From: Neocallimastix lanati (nom. inval.)
Taxonomy: Eukaryota; Neocallimastigomycota; Neocallimastigomycetes; Neocallimastigales; Neocallimastigaceae
DNA: 64,000 nt
NCBI GenBank assembly: GCA_016946835.1
Contig: JACVTC010000161.1
Coordinates: 132,501-196,500 of the forward strand
Direction: 5' to 3'
Every line of letters starts with the position of its first letter. The stretch's first letter is position 1. The notes under the pieces are model-generated. The model had not been told where the DNA came from and ran no database searches. It worked only from the letters and a program-made list of their open reading frames with translations. Positions 45,566 through 56,793 of this stretch are shown here, piece after piece. Position numbers and translations under genes: made by a program.

Positions 45566-45896
45566 TTTTATTTCTTTTTATAATTTATAATTTAAATAAG
45601 CCGCTTTACATTTATTTGTTTTAAGTTCAATTTATACTGTAATTCAATGTGTTCTATAATTCTTTAATTTATATAAAAATGAATGATTGTTAACCTTTTT
45701 CTAATTAAATATATCACAATTTTAATTGTTATATATAATATTAACTTTTTTATTTTTTTTTATACGAATAAAATAATTTTTAATAAAAATTTAGAACATT
45801 TGTATATTATATGCATATTATATATGCATATATTTTATGAAATAAATTTTTTATATTATAATAAATATAATTAATATATACATATATATATAATAT

Positions 45897-46124
45897 TCAT
45901 TTATTAATATCTGCTCCCAGTTCAACCAAAAATTGTATTGATACTTCATTTCTTTTTCTTTTTAAACGTGAATAATATAATGGGTTTTTACCATCCTTTC
46001 TTTTCTTATTGATGTAGGCTCCAAGTACAACTAAATATTTAATTATATTTTCATGTTTTTCTCTTCTTGCAATATTTAATAGAGTCTTACCATATTTATT
46101 TTCTTTATTGATATCTGCTCCAAG
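45897..46124 (-). pseudogene. Antisense 3' fragment of a diverged ankyrin gene
   Basis: The minus strand reads through 75 codons to a TGA at 45,897-45,899: LGADINKENKYGKTLLN, then LGAYINKKRKDGKNPLYY, then FLVELGADINK. These are about two and a half ankyrin repeats of the same family but more diverged than any plus-strand member (for example ARREKHENIIKYLVV, RLKRKRNEVSIQFLVE). The fragment is cut exactly at the AAGTAAATTTGAT repeat, in the middle of a repeat. It has no start. It is the only ankyrin sequence in reverse orientation in the window. Confidence 0.75.
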
Positions 46125-46249
46125 TAAATTTGATTAATTAGTTTTAGAGAGAATTATAATTTTAATTTTAAAAAAGTTATAATAATAATATTAAAAAAAT
46201 ATTAATAATTAAAATTTTAAGATAATGAATTAAAAAAAAAAAAAAAAAA

Positions 46250-46292
46250 GGACATAGAAATATATATAATAATAACATATATTTTTATGTCC
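46250..46292. repeat. GGACATA...TATGTCC inverted repeat
   Basis: Arms GGACATAGAAATATATA and ATATATTTTTATGTCC around TAATAATAAC. It precedes ANK12 by about 610 bp, most of which is the expanded AAT tract. Confidence 0.65.
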
Positions 46293-46391
46293 TTTTATAA
46301 ATATATTTATAATTCAATTATGGACATAGTTATTATTATTATTAGTATTATTATTATTTTTTTTCTATTTTTTTTTTATTATTTAAAATTT

Positions 46392-46426
<35 letters not shown>

Positions 46427-46468
46427 TTTTTTTACATTTATTTCATATAAAAAATTTTTTTCAATAGA

Positions 46469-46516
46469 AAATAATAATATTAATAATAATAATAATAACA
46501 ATAATAATAATAATAA

Positions 46517-46553
<37 letters not shown>

Positions 46554-46570
46554 GTATTAATAATAATAGT

Positions 46571-46601
<31 letters not shown>

Positions 46602-46633
46602 GTATTAACAATAATAATAATAATAATAATAGT

Positions 46634-46685
<52 letters not shown>

Positions 46686-46694
46686 GTATTAACA

Positions 46695-46751
<57 letters not shown>

Positions 46752-46759
46752 GTATTAAC

Positions 46760-46793
<34 letters not shown>

Positions 46794-46801
46794 GTATTAA
46801 C

Positions 46802-46844
<43 letters not shown>

Positions 46845-46880
46845 GTATTAACAATAGTAATAATAATAATAATAATAAAC
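46469..46880. repeat. Long interrupted (AAT)n microsatellite
   Basis: About 410 bp of AAT units interrupted at intervals by AGTATTAAC or AGTATTAAT, giving a higher-order pattern with ten or so interruptions. It ends about 20 bp before the ANK12 ATG. A frame open through it (from 46,287) fuses low-complexity Ile/Val sequence to ANK12 and is not taken as the start. Confidence 0.9.
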
Positions 46881-46901
46881 ACAGTATTAAATACAAGTAA
46901 T

Positions 46902-49295
46902 ATGAATAACAGTTTAAAAAAGAGAGATAAAAAATCTGAAGAAGATAATGATAATGGACATATGTCTAAAAAATTAAAAACTGTAACAAATAATCAAGAA
47001 AATGGTTTATATGTTACTTCTTCTGAAATAAAAGAATTAATAAAGAATTCAAACACGAAGAAATTAAAAAATATTTTTAATATCTCAAAATTTTATGATA
47101 ATGAATTTATTAAATGGCTACTTCTTCTCTATAAAAATAAAACTTTTATTTCTATTGTTGATTTAGATAAAGAAATTTCTAAAGATGAATATAAAATTCT
47201 ATTAATTGTTGAAAATGATTATTATAATTTTTGTACAAAAGTTAAGTATATAATCAAAGATGGGAATAAAAATTTAATAAAATTTTTAGCAAAACATGGA
47301 GAGGATATAAATAAAGTATATTATAAGTATGGGAAAAGTCCTTTATTTTATGCCTGTGAAAGTGGAAATAAAGATTTAATAACATTCTTATTGGAATATG
47401 GTGCAGATATAAATCATGAAAATAAAGATGGTAAAATACCATTATTTTATGCATGTGAAAGTGGAGATAAAGATTTAGTAGAATATTTAGTAGAATATGG
47501 AGCAGATATAAATAAAGAAGAAAAATGGTATCTTGAAACACCATTATTTTATGCATGTGGGTATGGAAATAAAGATTTAGTAGAAAATTTAGTAGCGCAT
47601 GGAGCAGATATAAATAAAGAGAATAGATTTAGAAGAACCCCATTATTTGATGCATGTGGGTGTGGGAATAAAGATTTAGTAGAATATTTAGTAGAACATG
47701 GAGCAGATATAAATAAACAAGAATCTGATGGTGAAACACCACTATTTGTGGTCTGTGAACGTGGAAATAAAGATTTAGTAGAATATTTAGTAGAACATGG
47801 AGCGGATATAAATAAAGAAAATAAAGATGGTGAAACACCTTTATTTGATGCATGTAAGATTGGAAATAAGGATTTAGTAGAATATTTAGTAGAACATGGA
47901 GCAGATATAAATAAAGAAGAAAAATGGTATGGTCAAACACCATTATTCAACGCATGTAAAAGTAGAAATAAAGATTTAGTAGAATATTTAGTTGAACATG
48001 GAGTAGATATAAATAAAGAAAATAAAAATGGTGAAACATCATTATTTTGTACATGTGAGAGTGGAAATAAAGATTTAGTAGAATATTTAGTAGAACATGG
48101 AGTAGATATAAATAAAGAAAATAAATATGGTGAAACACCATTATTTGATGCATGTGAGAGTGGAAATAAAGATTTAGTAGAATATTTAGTAGAACATGGA
48201 GTGGATATAAATCAAGAGAGTACATTTGGAAGCCCTTTATTTTATGCATGTAAGAGTGGAAATAAAGATTTAGTAGAATATTTAGTGGAACATGGAGCAG
48301 ATAAAGAAAATAATAATGATGCAATATTATTATTCAACGCATGTAGAAATGGAAATAAAGATTTAGTAGAATATTTAGTAGAACATGGAGCAGATATAAA
48401 TAAAGAGAAAACATATGGAAGTACAGCTTTATTTGATGCATGTGAAAGTGGAAATAAAGATTTAGTAGAATATTTAGTAGAACATGGAGCAAATATAAAT
48501 AAAGATAATAAAGATGGTAAAACACCATTATTTTTTGTATGTAAAAGAAGAAATAAAGATTTAGTAGAATATTTAGTAGAACATGGAGCGGATATAAATA
48601 AAGAGAGTACATTTGGAAGTACAGCTTTATTTGATGCATGTGAAAGTGGAAATAAAGATTTAGTAGAATATTTAGTAGAACATGGAGCAAATATAAATAA
48701 AGATAATAAAGATGGTAAAACACCATTATTCATCATCTGTAAGAGTGGAAATAAAGATTTAGTAGAATATTTAGTAGAACATGGAGCAAATATAAATAAA
48801 GAAGATAAAGATGGTAAAACACCATTATTCAACTCATGTAAAAGTGGAAATAAAGATTTAGTAGAATATTTAGTAGAACATGGAGCAGATATAAATAAAG
48901 AGAGTACATTTGGAAGTACACCTTTATTTGATGCATGTAAAAGTGGAAACAGCGATTTAGTAGAATATTTAGTAGAATATGGAGCAAATATAAATAAAGA
49001 TAATAAAGATGGTAAAACACCATTATTTTTTGTAAGTGAAAGAAGAAATAAAGATTTAGTAGAATATTTAGTAGAACATGGAGCAAATATAAATAAAGAA
49101 GATAAAGATGGTAAAACACCATTATTCATCATCTGTGAAAGTGGAAATAAAGATTTAGTAGAATATTTAGTAGAACATGGAGCAGATATAAATATAAAAA
49201 ATAAATATGGAAAAGCACCATTATTTTATGCATATATAAGTAGAAATAAAGATTTAGTGCAATACCTAGTAGAACATAGAGCAAAGAGTAGATAG
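46902..49295 (+). CDS. ANK12: ankyrin-repeat protein, 797 aa
   Basis: Start chosen at the ATG 46,902-46,904, which gives the family MNNSLKKRD terminus. The frame remains open upstream only because AAT repeats lack stops. About 20 repeats. Two deviate: one repeat lacks a residue (ESTFGSPLFYAC) and one lacks three (EHGADKENNNDAILLF in place of GADINKE...), both in frame. The block with KEKTYGSTALF, KDNKDGKTPLFFVCKRRNKD and KESTFGSTALF is shared with ANK11. The C-terminus is EHRAKSR, with the terminal motif altered from AKC. The post-stop remnant follows at about 49,296-49,420. Confidence 0.88.
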   Translation: MNNSLKKRDKKSEEDNDNGHMSKKLKTVTNNQENGLYVTSSEIKELIKNSNTKKLKNIFNISKFYDNEFIKWLLLLYKNKTFISIVDLDKEISKDEYKILLIVENDYYNFCTKVKYIIKDGNKNLIKFLAKHGEDINKVYYKYGKSPLFYACESGNKDLITFLLEYGADINHENKDGKIPLFYACESGDKDLVEYLVEYGADINKEEKWYLETPLFYACGYGNKDLVENLVAHGADINKENRFRRTPLFDACGCGNKDLVEYLVEHGADINKQESDGETPLFVVCERGNKDLVEYLVEHGADINKENKDGETPLFDACKIGNKDLVEYLVEHGADINKEEKWYGQTPLFNACKSRNKDLVEYLVEHGVDINKENKNGETSLFCTCESGNKDLVEYLVEHGVDINKENKYGETPLFDACESGNKDLVEYLVEHGVDINQESTFGSPLFYACKSGNKDLVEYLVEHGADKENNNDAILLFNACRNGNKDLVEYLVEHGADINKEKTYGSTALFDACESGNKDLVEYLVEHGANINKDNKDGKTPLFFVCKRRNKDLVEYLVEHGADINKESTFGSTALFDACESGNKDLVEYLVEHGANINKDNKDGKTPLFIICKSGNKDLVEYLVEHGANINKEDKDGKTPLFNSCKSGNKDLVEYLVEHGADINKESTFGSTPLFDACKSGNSDLVEYLVEYGANINKDNKDGKTPLFFVSERRNKDLVEYLVEHGANINKEDKDGKTPLFIICESGNKDLVEYLVEHGADINIKNKYGKAPLFYAYISRNKDLVQYLVEHRAKSR

Positions 49296-49617
49296 AAATA
49301 AAAAAATGAATATTGTGAAACACCATTGTTAAAACCAAGCTATAACGGAATTAATGATATAGTAGAATATTTAAAATATATAATAGAACATAAAATAGAT
49401 AGAGATAAAAAATAATAAATAAACTAAAAATTAATATAATAAAAAAAGGAAGAATTATTTAAATTTTAATTTTTTTATTTTTATTTTTATTTTTATTTTT
49501 ATAAATATATTATTTAATTTTTATCTAATAAAAAATTTTTAAAATAAATTATAAAATAAAAATAAAAAATTAAAAAGTATGTTAAAAATTTTTTTTATAT
49601 ATTTTAATATTTTATTA

Positions 49618-49692
<75 letters not shown>

Positions 49693-49850
49693 TTTATTTT
49701 TTCTATTTGAATAGAAAAAATATGATTAATTAGTTTTTAGAGAGATTTATAATTTTTAATTTTAAAAAGATTAAAAACTAAAATTATTAATATTTTTTTA
49801 ATATTTATATAATAAGATAATGAACTAAAAAAATATATATATATATATAA
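49296..49850. other. ANK12 3' flank up to the copia insertion
   Basis: Post-stop remnant, (TTTTTA)n, (ATT)n and poly-T, and the family spacer. It is interrupted at TATAA (49,846-49,850), the left target duplication of the copia element. Confidence 0.7.
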
Positions 49851-50376
49851 TGTTAAGGAACCAATATAAAATATGATATGTACACTACAAAAAATGTATT
49901 ATTACATAATTAAAATTTATTTATTTTTTATTTACATATATAATTCAATAAAATCTGTCAAAATAATGAGTAATTTAATCTAATACTAAATATAATTTTA
50001 ATATAAATATAGACCAATTATTTACTATACAAATATAAAAAGTATAAAAAAAAATAGAATGTAAATATATAACCTTAACAAAAATTAATATAGTAAAAAA
50101 ATCTCTGAATTAAAATATTTTAATAAAGCATTACTAAAGTAAAAAAATTATCATTTCTATAAAATAATTTTTGTATCTTATTTTTATTTTTGTGTGTCCC
50201 TTAATTTGTGTTTTTTGACAAAATCATTAAAAAAAAAAAAAAAACTCCAAAAATTTTAATTTTATAAAATAATTTTCCTTTTTATATTTAGCATACAAAT
50301 TATTACATAACCAAATGCTATAAATAATTACAATACTTTAATGTATAAAGCTTAAATATTATGTTGAACTTTGACA
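49851..50376 (-). repeat. 3' LTR of the outer copia element
   Basis: About 526 bp, TGTTAAGGAACC... to ...TTGAACTTTGACA. On the minus strand the bases just inside it read TTTAGGGGGAA, a polypurine tract (50,377-50,388). Confidence 0.75.
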
Positions 50377-50422
50377 TTCCCCCTAAATCAAGCATTGTAT
50401 AATATTTTATTATTATATATAA

Positions 50423-50740
<318 letters not shown>

Positions 50741-50754
50741 ACAATTAAGAATTA

Positions 50755-51490
50755 TTATTCTTTAAAAATTAAATTTGTAAATTTTGTTAACTGTACTCCT
50801 GAAATACTTTTAATTAATGGATCTGCTAACATATTATCAGTATTGATATATTCTATTTTAATTTAATTTTTCATAATCTTTTCTTGAATAAGTTTATATC
50901 TTATATCAATATGTTTACATCTTCCTTTAGAATTTGTATCTTGAGCTATTGCGATACATGCTTTGTTATCTACCATAATTATAAATTTTATACCTTGATT
51001 AAAAATTTCTTTTAATAAAATTTTGAAGCATAAAGCTTGTTTAATACATTCAGTAAGACTAAAAATTCAGGTTCAGCAGTTGATAATGTTAACGTTTTTC
51101 TGTAGTTGAGATTTCCATGAGATGAGGCTAATACCAAGTAAAAATATATATCAGATTGTTGATCTTCATGTTTTTTTTATCATTAGCAAAATCCGAATCT
51201 GAATATCCAATAAATTTGTTATTTTTATTATAACGTATAAATTTTTTTTTTTGTACCGTTCAAATATTTTAAAATGTTTATTCAATTTTTATAATTAGCT
51301 TCCTTTACCGCCAACATTATATCAGGTCTTGACTTTTACCGAAATATATAATAATGCTCCTAATAACGATTTATATTGTTTTGTATTTATTAAGTCTGAA
51401 TTATTTCTTTCATATTCTGTAATTTTCTTACAAGGTGTTTTGAGTAGTTTTATTTTGTTCATGTTATATTATTTTATTAATATAATCATT
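50755..51490 (-). pseudogene. Copia RT C-terminus and RNase H (outer element)
   Basis: Translating the minus strand by eye gives, in order: MNKIKLLKTPCKK, YKSLLGALLYISVK, TRPDIMLAVKEA, FIGYSDSDFANDK-like, TLTLSTAEPEFLVL, FIIMVDNKACIAIAQDTNSK, CKHIDIRYKLIQEKI, and YINTDNMLADPLIKSI, ending in stops at about 50,755. These are the standard copia blocks (TRPD, GYSDSDWA, STAEAE, DNKAA, KHIDIRYH, ADxLTK) in order. Several frameshifts and one stop interrupt it. It is too broken to appear as one frame. Confidence 0.8.
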
Positions 51491-51545
51491 TCGCATTTGT
51501 GCATTTCGCAAAATGTAGCTTAAAAAATTAGTATTTTATATTATT

Positions 51546-51690
51546 TTAATGAATTAAACAATTGTACCATAATTCAATTATACCGTCATCATCGCATCCA
51601 ATACAAATTATTTTTTCTTCTTTATTTTTATAACATTCAAATAAAGCCTTAATTTCATCAATTCTATTAATGGTTTTTATTTTATTTTAT

Positions 51691-51723
<33 letters not shown>

Positions 51724-52083
51724 CTCTAATTCTCCTATCATAATCATTATACGATAAATCTTCTTCTTTCTTTAATGCTATTATTAATTTATAAAAAGTA
51801 GGATTTTTTTGGAAAAGATTTTTTAAATAATTATTAAAAGAATTCTGATGCATTATTTGTAATGTGTTCGATATTGTTATAATAATTCCAGTTATTTGCA
51901 TTATATTTATTTAAATAGTTGATTTAAAATATTCTAAAAATTCTAAAAAATTATTATATTCATTTTTTTTGCATGTATTTTTTATTTTTGAGTAAATGTG
52001 TGGTAGATAAATGGAAAATTCAAAATAGTTTTATAATAAGTATATAAATTATTATTATTATCAATTTCATTAGAACATAATCT

Positions 52084-52125
<42 letters not shown>

Positions 52126-53001
52126 AATTTCTAATGATCTTTTAAAGTACCAAACACAATATTTGATATTTATATAAAAAAAAAATTTTTTTTACTGCAT
52201 TTGATATGCCTTTTTTAAAGTCACAATGAAAATTAATTGGAGAAATAACAATACTGTTACTAAATTTACTTTCATTTTTTTTTGTTTCTTTAAACAATGT
52301 TTCGTAAGTGGATTGTTTTTTATCTTTTAATATTGAAATGGAAGTAGTGTAAAAACTATTTATTTTTTCAACATATGCTCTAGTAATGAATACTTAATAA
52401 CTAAATTTTGGCGCAATATAAAATGTACCATCTGCAAATAAATCTTCATTATATTGTATGAATAATTTTGTTTGGAATGAGGATTAAAAAATTATTAAAT
52501 TAGGATCTTTGAATATCATAAAATTATCACCATTTTCTGTTTTATAATATTCTGACTCCTCTGGAATTTCTTCAAAAGTTGTTATGTCAGAAAGTAATTG
52601 CTTATTTTGACTTCTTATTATTTGGGTTCTAATGGAGTTAAATTCAGGACATATTAATCCCATGTCCTGAGAAATTTCATTAAATATATGCTTTGGTCTA
52701 ATATCCAAAGAAAAAGGACTTTTTCTTATTGTTTATCTAATTTTATGTTTTACTATTGATTTAGATGCTTCGTATTCTTTTTTAAAATGATTATGTAAGT
52801 TTTCATATTCTATAATCTCCATCTTATCATTTAAAATAATAAAAGTTTTACTTTTATTTGAAGTTTTATACTCAAAAGTATATATACTTTTGAATTATCT
52901 TTCTTTTTATTTGAAAAATTAAATTTATATTTTTTTTCAATAATAATTTGCTTTTTTCCTTGATTTGTTACACTTATTTCAATTCTAATATTATCCTCCA
53001 T
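51546..53001 (-). pseudogene. MULE transposase with FLYWCH-like N-terminus
   Basis: Start at the ATG 52,999-53,001 (MEDNIRIEISVTNQGKKQ). After a frameshift near 52,890 a FLYWCH-like segment follows, with its H-x-H as HNH in EYENLHNHFKKEYE. Next comes the frame 52,484-52,708 (DIRPKHIFNEISQDMG). After a stop, the MULE core follows: LFADGTFYIAPKFSY (first catalytic D in ADGTF), KDKKQSTYETLFKETKK, and NFHCDFKKGISNAVKKIF (second D). The C-terminus ends CDDDGIIELWYNCLIH at 51,546. Stops, frameshifts and a poly-T tract (about 51,690-51,716; 52,086-52,124) make it non-functional. The DDE transposase family is recognisable from the order of these motifs. Confidence 0.7.
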
Positions 53002-53340
53002 TTCCAATAAAATTTTTTAATAATAAATAAATCAATTATATAGATTTTAATAGTGTCTATAAAATGGTTTTATTTTTAATATTTAAAAAATAAAATTATA
53101 ATCATATATTTAGTTTTTTTAGTAATTTATCACTTATATTAAATTATTTATTATTCAGAACAAATAATATATAATTTTTTAATATAATAGTAATACAACG
53201 TATATATGAAAATATTATTTATACAGTTTAATATTTGAAATATTTATATTTATTCTGAGTAAAAAAATTTGTGTTTATTATTCAATTTTTTTAATTAGAA
53301 AATAAAACATTTATTTATTTATTTATTATATTTATTTATT
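53002..53340. other. MULE 5' region, AT-rich
   Basis: About 340 bp between the transposase ATG and the heptamer repeat, without open frames. It probably contained the transposase promoter. Confidence 0.45.
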
Positions 53341-53603
53341 ATTTATTATTTATTATTTATTATTTATTATTTATTATTTATTATTTATTATTTATTATTT
53401 ATTATTTATTATTTATTATTTATTATTTATTATTTATTATTTATTATTTATTATTTATTATTTATTATTTATTATTTATTATTTATTATTTATTATTTAT
53501 TATTTATTATTTATTATTTATTATTTATTATTTATTATTTATTATTTATTATTTATTATTTATTATTTATTATTTATTATTTATTATTTATTTAATATTT
53601 ATT
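53341..53603. repeat. (TTATTAT)n heptamer array inside the MULE
   Basis: About 37 near-perfect copies of the same heptamer as the 2,866-6,445 satellite, 47 kb away. It sits where the 5' part of the inner copia LTR would be expected. Confidence 0.9.
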
Positions 53604-53639
53604 TATTTATTTAAAAATATTTTATAATAAAATATTTAA

Positions 53640-53763
53640 AGACTTATTTACTTATTTCAAAAATGGTTTTTATTATTTATTTAATTAATTATTTTAGTTT
53701 TTTAATTATAAAAAAATATAAATATATATTAATAAAGAACTATAAAATAAATATTTATAATAT
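53640..53763 (+). repeat. Remnant 5' LTR of the inner copia element
   Basis: TATTTTAGTT...AATAAAGAACTATAAAATAA and on to TATAATAT is shared with 58,561-58,633. A weaker match (TTATTTACTTAT) extends left to about 53,645. Confidence 0.6.
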
Positions 53764-53881
53764 TAAAAACTTCCTATTTTTCTTCATATAAAAGTATACC
53801 ATTTTTCCTATAAATTTTTTTTTTTAATCCAGAAATAAAATTAAAATACAATTATAAGAATATTAAAAAAAAAAAAATGCT

Positions 53882-54850
53882 ATGAACTCCAAGATCAAAC
53901 AAAAACCTTAGTCATCCTGTTTCAACAGATAATACTATATCAACATCAAGAGGAATAACTTTAATTATTCAGAAAACTTTAATAGAGTAATTAAATTATC
54001 GGCTGAGAACTTTATCGACTGGAAAACAAACATATTGTACCTGTTAATGATCAATAACTTAGAGACTTACATAACAAAAAAAAAAATTTAAAAAAATAAG
54101 AATAAAAGATATATATGATGATGTCAATAATTACATCAAATATCAGTTTGATGACACAATGGTCTACGACATCAACACTTCTGAAGAGGACATCAAAAAT
54201 GATATATTAGTAAAATGGATTATTTGCAATAGTCTAGGTAAGGAAACAAGAAAAAAAATTAATACAGAGTCATAGTAAGACGTCATATCAAATCTGGGAA
54301 ATCTTAAATAAGTCTTTTACCAAAGGCTTAGAACATAGGAAATCTGATCTAAAAAACAAGATAATCAATCTAAGATACGACCCTAAGGATGTCATTCATA
54401 TTTTCATAGCTAATCTAGAAAATTTAATGGAAGAACTTGAAAGGATAGATTCGGATATTCCAGATGCTAATAAAGCAGGAATTTTAAATAAGGAGTTACC
54501 TGAAAATCTCAGGTTTATCGATGTTTTTCAATTTAAGGACAACTGGAAAAAGTGTTCGGATTACGTTAAAAATGTAATCCCCGAAATAATAGTTTCAAAT
54601 CTAAAGGAAGACAAAAATTCAAATGAAAACGAAAATGAAAATAAAACTCTACTGAATTTTAGAACTTAAAGAAACTTCATCAAAAGATAAAGGACTACAA
54701 ATAAAAGTCAATTAAAGAAAAAATGGAAGATGTACCTATTGTCATAAAAAAGGATATTATTCTTCAGAATGCTGGTTAAATAAAAGATGAATAAAATCTT
54801 ATGACAATAAATATAATAAACTCAAAAACCACAAATTTAACAAAAAAAAA
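53882..54850 (+). pseudogene. Copia gag with altered zinc knuckle
   Basis: Fragments in several frames: ENFNRVIKLSAENFIDWKTN, LLMINNLETYITKK, ILVKWIICNSLGKETRKK, then the frame 54,427-54,669 (EELERIDSDIPDANKAG). These are the UBN2-type gag blocks of copia. The knuckle at about 54,735-54,776 reads CTYCHKKGYYSSEC, where the histidine of CX2CX4HX4C is replaced by tyrosine. Confidence 0.7.
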
Positions 54851-55029
54851 TAATTAAAAGGAATAAAAAATATAATCAACATGCATATTCTCTAAACTTA
54901 AGAGATCTTCACCAAAAAAAACATTTTCTAATCCTTTTACTGAAGATTATAATTCAGAAAATTGCATTGAATTAAACCTTGCTGTATTAGAAGATAAGCT
55001 AACTAATCATCCCAACAATGTAAAAAAAC

Positions 55030-55672
55030 ATAGTCTCCTGCTGGATATTAGATTCTGGTGCCTCCATACATGTAACCTATCAATTATCATTATTAACAAA
55101 CATAAGACAATGCAATGAAAGAATAACACTCGCCATTGGAGAAATAATTACAGTATATCAAATTGAAGATCTCTCCGGATATATAAGTAATAACAAATTT
55201 TTCCTAAAGAATGTACACTATGAACCTTCCTTAAAAAAGATTTTAATATCGATAAATTTATTAATCAGAGAAAACAATAAAATAATATTTAATAACTCCC
55301 ACGGAATACCATTAATAATTTTATACGATAATTATGGAAATAAAATTGTAACAACAAAAATCAAACAACACAAATATTTTCATGATACATATTACAAAAG
55401 AAATTATTAAATATGAAAAAAAAAACAAAACAAGGTAATACATCTAATTAACTTATGTGAAGTTCCAAATAACACAAAATTAAACTTATGGCATAGGCGT
55501 TTAGGTCATTTCAGCATTAAACCCTTAGAGAATAAATTATTTAAGATAAATTTAACTACACTTTGCCCGACCAGCGCCAGTTCCAAATTAAAAAATAAAC
55601 CTCATTCACCAAATTTAAAAAGGGCAAGGAAACCTCTAGAGAAAATATCTTTGATGATTTCTCCAGGTTTGG
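55030..55672 (+). pseudogene. Copia protease and GAG-pre-integrase region
   Basis: WILDSGASIHVT (about 55,042-55,077) is the protease active-site block; RITLAIGEIITVYQ and LKKILISINLL follow. NLWHRRLGHFSIKPL (about 55,485-55,530) is the GAG-pre-integrase HxxxxH-type motif. Stops and frame changes separate the parts. Confidence 0.75.
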
Positions 55673-56340
55673 ATGGATTCACTTTATAAAAAAAATAAAA
55701 GCCAAACTTTTGAAAAATTCAAAACATGGCATTCACATATACAAAATATATACAATCATAAAATTAAATTTATTCGGACAGATAATGGTACTGAATTCTC
55801 AAACAATATTTTCAATGAATTCTGTAACTCTCAAGGAATTATTCAAAAATTCACTATTCCATATAATTCGGAGATGAATGGTCGCTCTGAAAGGTTAAAT
55901 GGGACACTTATAGCAACAGCTAAATCAATGTTAAACGGTACAAAACTTTCCATAAATTTTGGGAAAGTGCGATAGAAACAGCCAACTTTATTCATAATGG
56001 ACTACCCTATAGTAGTTTTTTTTTAAATTTCTCTATTCCTTTCAAAATTTTTCATAATACTCCTGTAAATTATAATTTATTCAGAGTTTATGGATATAAA
56101 GTCTTTTTCTTTATCCCGAACAACATAGAAAAAGAATTTGACAATAACTCATCCCCTGGGATTTTCATAGTATATAATCTATATCAACCTTCCTTCAAAA
56201 TATTTGATATCAATAACAGTAAAATTATCCTTTCAAGAAATGTAACATTTTTTAAAAATATCTCTGGAAATTTATCTACTTCATCATTCCTATTCACGAA
56301 ATCAGCGGGGACGACTCATACTTCAGTAATTTCTTAAATA
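55673..56340 (+). pseudogene. Copia integrase core
   Basis: The frame 55,673-55,975 has FIRTDNGTEFSNNIFNEFC (second catalytic D) and MNGRSERLNGTLIATAKSML (catalytic E). The preceding segment with the first D is degraded (GLDGFTL). Beyond 55,975 a frameshift leads into NLFRVYGYKVFFF-like sequence typical of the region after the core. Confidence 0.75.
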
Positions 56341-56726
56341 ATAATAATAATAATAATGAAAACATTAACAACAATAACATGGATAATAATAATTACACAA
56401 TCAATGAGAATAATAACAACAATAACACTAACAATAATATTCTCAATAATAACCATAACAACATAAATAACAACAAAAATAAAAATACAAGTGATAATAA
56501 TTACATTAATAATGACAAAACTAACGATACTCAAAATTATACCGAAAAGGAAAACAATACTACAAGTAATGAGGAACATAACATTCATTCAAATTTCTCT
56601 CTTCTCAATTACAACACATCATCATTAACTTACAATAGAAAAGTTGAGAATTCAACAGTTGACAGATTTTCTTCTAATAATAAAAACATCAAGACTTTTA
56701 GGCTGTATTTCACAGAAAATAATTAA
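56341..56726 (+). pseudogene. Asn-rich linker between copia IN and RT
   Basis: AAT/AAC-rich stretch encoding an asparagine-rich run (frame 56,379-56,726), between integrase and RT. Copia elements have a variable hydrophilic linker here. The AAC admixture, unlike the pure AAT tracts elsewhere, suggests a translated origin. Confidence 0.55.
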
Positions 56727-56793
56727 CCCAATCTTAAAAGACAAGAAAACTACATAACCAGAACACTACAAAAGCAAAAATCCTCCGCAACAG

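Larger units (their letters stand above)
45447..46134 (-). mobile_element. ~680-bp inserted segment between AAGTAAATT(T)GAT repeats
   Basis: The conserved intergenic string TATTTGAATAGAGTAAATTT, continuing into GATTAATTAG, is broken here. It stops at TTTGAATA (about 45,433) and resumes at 46,124. The inserted segment is flanked by AAGTAAATTGAT (45,447-45,458) and AAGTAAATTTGAT (46,122-46,134). Inside, on the minus strand, are a copia RT scrap and the 3' end of an ankyrin gene. It may be a rearranged chunk brought in by recombination rather than a transposon; mobile_element is the nearest label. Confidence 0.5.

Noticed and set aside
46287-46901. Extended N-terminus for ANK12 starting at 46,287
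   Set aside because: The extension is low-complexity Ile/Val/Asn from the AAT tract and T-runs. The family start MNNSLKKRD lies at 46,902.
51329-51523. Plus-strand frame of 64 codons with hydrophobic C-terminus
   Set aside because: It is the antisense of the copia RT fragment that reads clearly on the minus strand (TRPDIMLAVKEA).
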